A DNA stretch of 7,372 nucleotides, taken from the NCBI GenBank assembly GCA_021160625.1, contig JAGHCE010000058.1, positions 1-7,372 of the forward strand. Direction: 5' to 3'. Below the pieces are notes generated by a model, which saw only the letters and a list, made by a program, of their open reading frames with translations, had not been told where the DNA came from and did not search any database. Of this stretch, positions 5,913 through 7,372 are shown one piece after another (position 1 is the stretch's first letter; each line of letters begins with the position of its first letter). The position numbers were made by a program, and so were the translations under genes. The stretch is from Planctomycetota bacterium. Lineage in GTDB: Bacteria > Planctomycetota > DG-23 > SLPQ01.

Positions 5913-5940
5913 AAAAGGCGTCTCCGTGGAAATGCCTTTT
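5913..5940. terminator. Candidate bidirectional terminator
   Basis: AAAAGGC (5913-5919) and GCCTTTT (5934-5940) form a 7-bp stem with a 14-nt loop. A run of Ts lies on the right side and, on the other strand, a run of Ts from the A's on the left. It sits in the gap between the convergent DsbD-like and FAD-dependent genes and could end transcription from both sides. The large loop and A-T-rich stem base make it a moderate call. Confidence 0.5.
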
Positions 5941-5950
5941 GTGTTTTCCT

Positions 5951-7372
5951 TCAACCAGGCTGTGCAAAACGCGAAATGATACTCTCGGCGGTTTTCATAC
6001 CGTCAACGGCGCTCGACGTGATGCCTCCGGCGTAGCCCGAACCCTCGCCTGCCGGATACACCTTGCCGGTGGAGACCGACTGCCGGGTTTCCTTGTCCCT
6101 TGTTATCCGCACGGGGCACGACACACGCGCCTCGACGCCGACCAGGAGCCCGTCTTTCACAAATCCGGGCAGTTTCCGGTCGAAAACGGACAGCGCAGCC
6201 CGAATCGCCTTCGAAACGAAGTCGGGCACTATCTTCGTTAGGTCCGCCGACACGATGCCCAAGGGGTAGGAGCACTCCGGGAGCGAGGCGCTCTTTCGCC
6301 GCCTGAGGAAGTCGGCCGCCCTCTGTGCCGGCGCACGGTAGTCGCCGGCCACCTCGAACGCCGCCTGCTCCAAGCCGCGCTGGAACGAAACCCCCGCAAG
6401 CGGCCCACAACTCCCGATGTCGTCGGGGCCGACGGTTACAATGAGTGCGGCGTTGGCAAAGCGCCCGGCGCGCCCGGAAGCGCTTGCGCCGTTCGTGGAG
6501 AGGTGCCCTTCTTTCGAAATCGCCGGCACGATTGCCCCTCCCGGGCACATACAGAAGCTCGCCACGGCGCGCGTCCCGGCGGATGCCCTGGTGGAGATGA
6601 TGTACTCGGCCGGCGGCAAGGCACCTCGGGCCCGGCAGTAGATCGCGCGGTCGATGACGTCCTGTGGGTGCTCTATCCGCAGGCCGACCTGGAAGGGCTT
6701 TGCCTCAAGTGCCACTCGCTGTCCCACAAGCGTCTCGAAAAGCCCCCTTGCCGAGCTTCCCGGCGCAAGCACCACGACACCGGCCGCGACGTGCTCTTCC
6801 CCCGATTCTACGCCACGGGCAGCGCCGCCCGAGTCCACGAGGAGCCTTTCAACCTTGAAGCCAAACCGGAACTCGCCGCCGAGGTCCGTGATCCTGCGGT
6901 GCAGCGTCTTTATCACGCCCGGCAGCAGGTCGCTGCCGATATGAGGCCGCGCGTCGACGAGGATGGACTCCGGCGCGCCGCACTCCGAGAGGACCTCTAA
7001 GACGTGCCGCACACTGGCGTCGTGTATGCGGGTAGTGAGCTTGCCGTCGCTGTAAGCGCCTGCACCTCCCTCGCCGAAGAGGAGATTGCTCTCGGGATTT
7101 ATGCCCTCACCGCCGACGAGCGCCGCCACGTCCGCACCGCGCTTTTCCACCGGCTGCCCGCGCTCGACGACCAGAGGCCGGTAGCCGCCCTCGGCCAATA
7201 GCAGCGCACAGAAAAGCCCCGCAGGCCCCGCACCCACGACAAGCGGTCGTTCCACAAGCGCCTCGCCGCCGGGCGCCGGCCGGCGGTAGGGGACATCCTC
7301 GACAAAGGCCGCCTCATTGGCGGGCAGCCCCTTGATGAGCGACTCCTTCCCTTCGAACTCCACGGCGTACAC
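5951..7372 (-). CDS. FAD-dependent dehydrogenase, COG2509 type, 5'-truncated at the window edge
   Basis: This is a flavin-dependent oxidoreductase of the widespread but poorly characterised COG2509 family; its substrate is unknown. Counting from the right edge, residues 43-71 hold the FAD Rossmann fold: VVGAGPAGLFCALLLAEGGY, then the acidic strand end VVERG. Next come SNLLFGEGGAGAYSDGKLTTR (95-115), PHIGSD (143-148), VVLAPGSSARG (200-210), KPFQVGLRIEHP (225-236) and the cysteine motif FCMCPGG (273-279). After these come NGASASGR and, near the C-terminus, YPAGEGSGYAGGITSSAVDG (439-458), which closes the FAD site. The match is nearly continuous, with no frameshift. The GTG at the last bases of the window can be read as a start, but full-length relatives carry a further N-terminal region of several tens of residues, and the visible VYAVEFEG fits its end. 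The gene therefore very probably continues past base 7372. It is convergent with the DsbD-like gene. Confidence 0.92.
   Translation of the reverse strand: MYAVEFEGKESLIKGLPANEAAFVEDVPYRRPAPGGEALVERPLVVGAGPAGLFCALLLAEGGYRPLVVERGQPVEKRGADVAALVGGEGINPESNLLFGEGGAGAYSDGKLTTRIHDASVRHVLEVLSECGAPESILVDARPHIGSDLLPGVIKTLHRRITDLGGEFRFGFKVERLLVDSGGAARGVESGEEHVAAGVVVLAPGSSARGLFETLVGQRVALEAKPFQVGLRIEHPQDVIDRAIYCRARGALPPAEYIISTRASAGTRAVASFCMCPGGAIVPAISKEGHLSTNGASASGRAGRFANAALIVTVGPDDIGSCGPLAGVSFQRGLEQAAFEVAGDYRAPAQRAADFLRRRKSASLPECSYPLGIVSADLTKIVPDFVSKAIRAALSVFDRKLPGFVKDGLLVGVEARVSCPVRITRDKETRQSVSTGKVYPAGEGSGYAGGITSSAVDGMKTAESIISRFAQPG

Overview
This window is GC-rich bacterial chromosomal DNA with five supported protein genes, two of them cut by the window edges, and two intergenic regions of 334 and 373 bases with visible structure. 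The gene set suggests a Gram-negative-type bacterium that lives anaerobically or at low oxygen. It includes a superoxide reductase of the neelaredoxin type, a flavodoxin-fold iron-sulfur-flavoprotein relative, a SIMPL/DUF541 protein and a DsbD N-terminal-type thiol protein. I cannot name the phylum from sequence alone; a PVC-like or candidate-phylum lineage is only a guess.

Layout: (1) 1-653 (+), the 3' part of a SIMPL-domain (DUF541) gene. (2) 691-1779 (-), a two-gene unit convergent with it: a Tat-signal-like superoxide reductase (1330-1779), then a small flavoprotein (691-1299). (3) 1780-2113, an intergenic region with a likely promoter and dyad operator for the superoxide reductase gene, a short T-tract terminator, repeat copy A and two hairpins. 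(4) 2114-4798 (-), a large GH116 (GBA2-type, DUF608) glycoside hydrolase. (5) 4799-5171, a divergent intergenic region with a good sigma70-like promoter for the GH116 gene, repeat copy B and a candidate promoter for the next gene. (6) 5172-5816 (+), a membrane-anchored DsbD N-domain protein without the electron-transporting membrane domain. (7) 5817-5950, a convergent gap with a candidate bidirectional terminator. (8) 5951-7372 (-), most of a COG2509-type FAD-dependent dehydrogenase running off the right edge.

How the genes may work together: the superoxide reductase and the flavoprotein sit 30 bases apart on one strand, as expected if they share an mRNA and perhaps an electron path. The SIMPL and DsbD-like proteins point to redox and envelope-stress upkeep, but they are separate transcription units. 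The GH116 enzyme has no sugar-related neighbour here and looks like a stand-alone cytoplasmic glycosidase.

The least expected signal is a pair of direct repeats of about 66 bp (1963-2028 and 4918-4984) that flank the GH116 gene and its promoter. They share both flanks, while the central hairpin stem differs in sequence but stays fully paired in each copy. This looks like an interspersed structured element rather than coding sequence.
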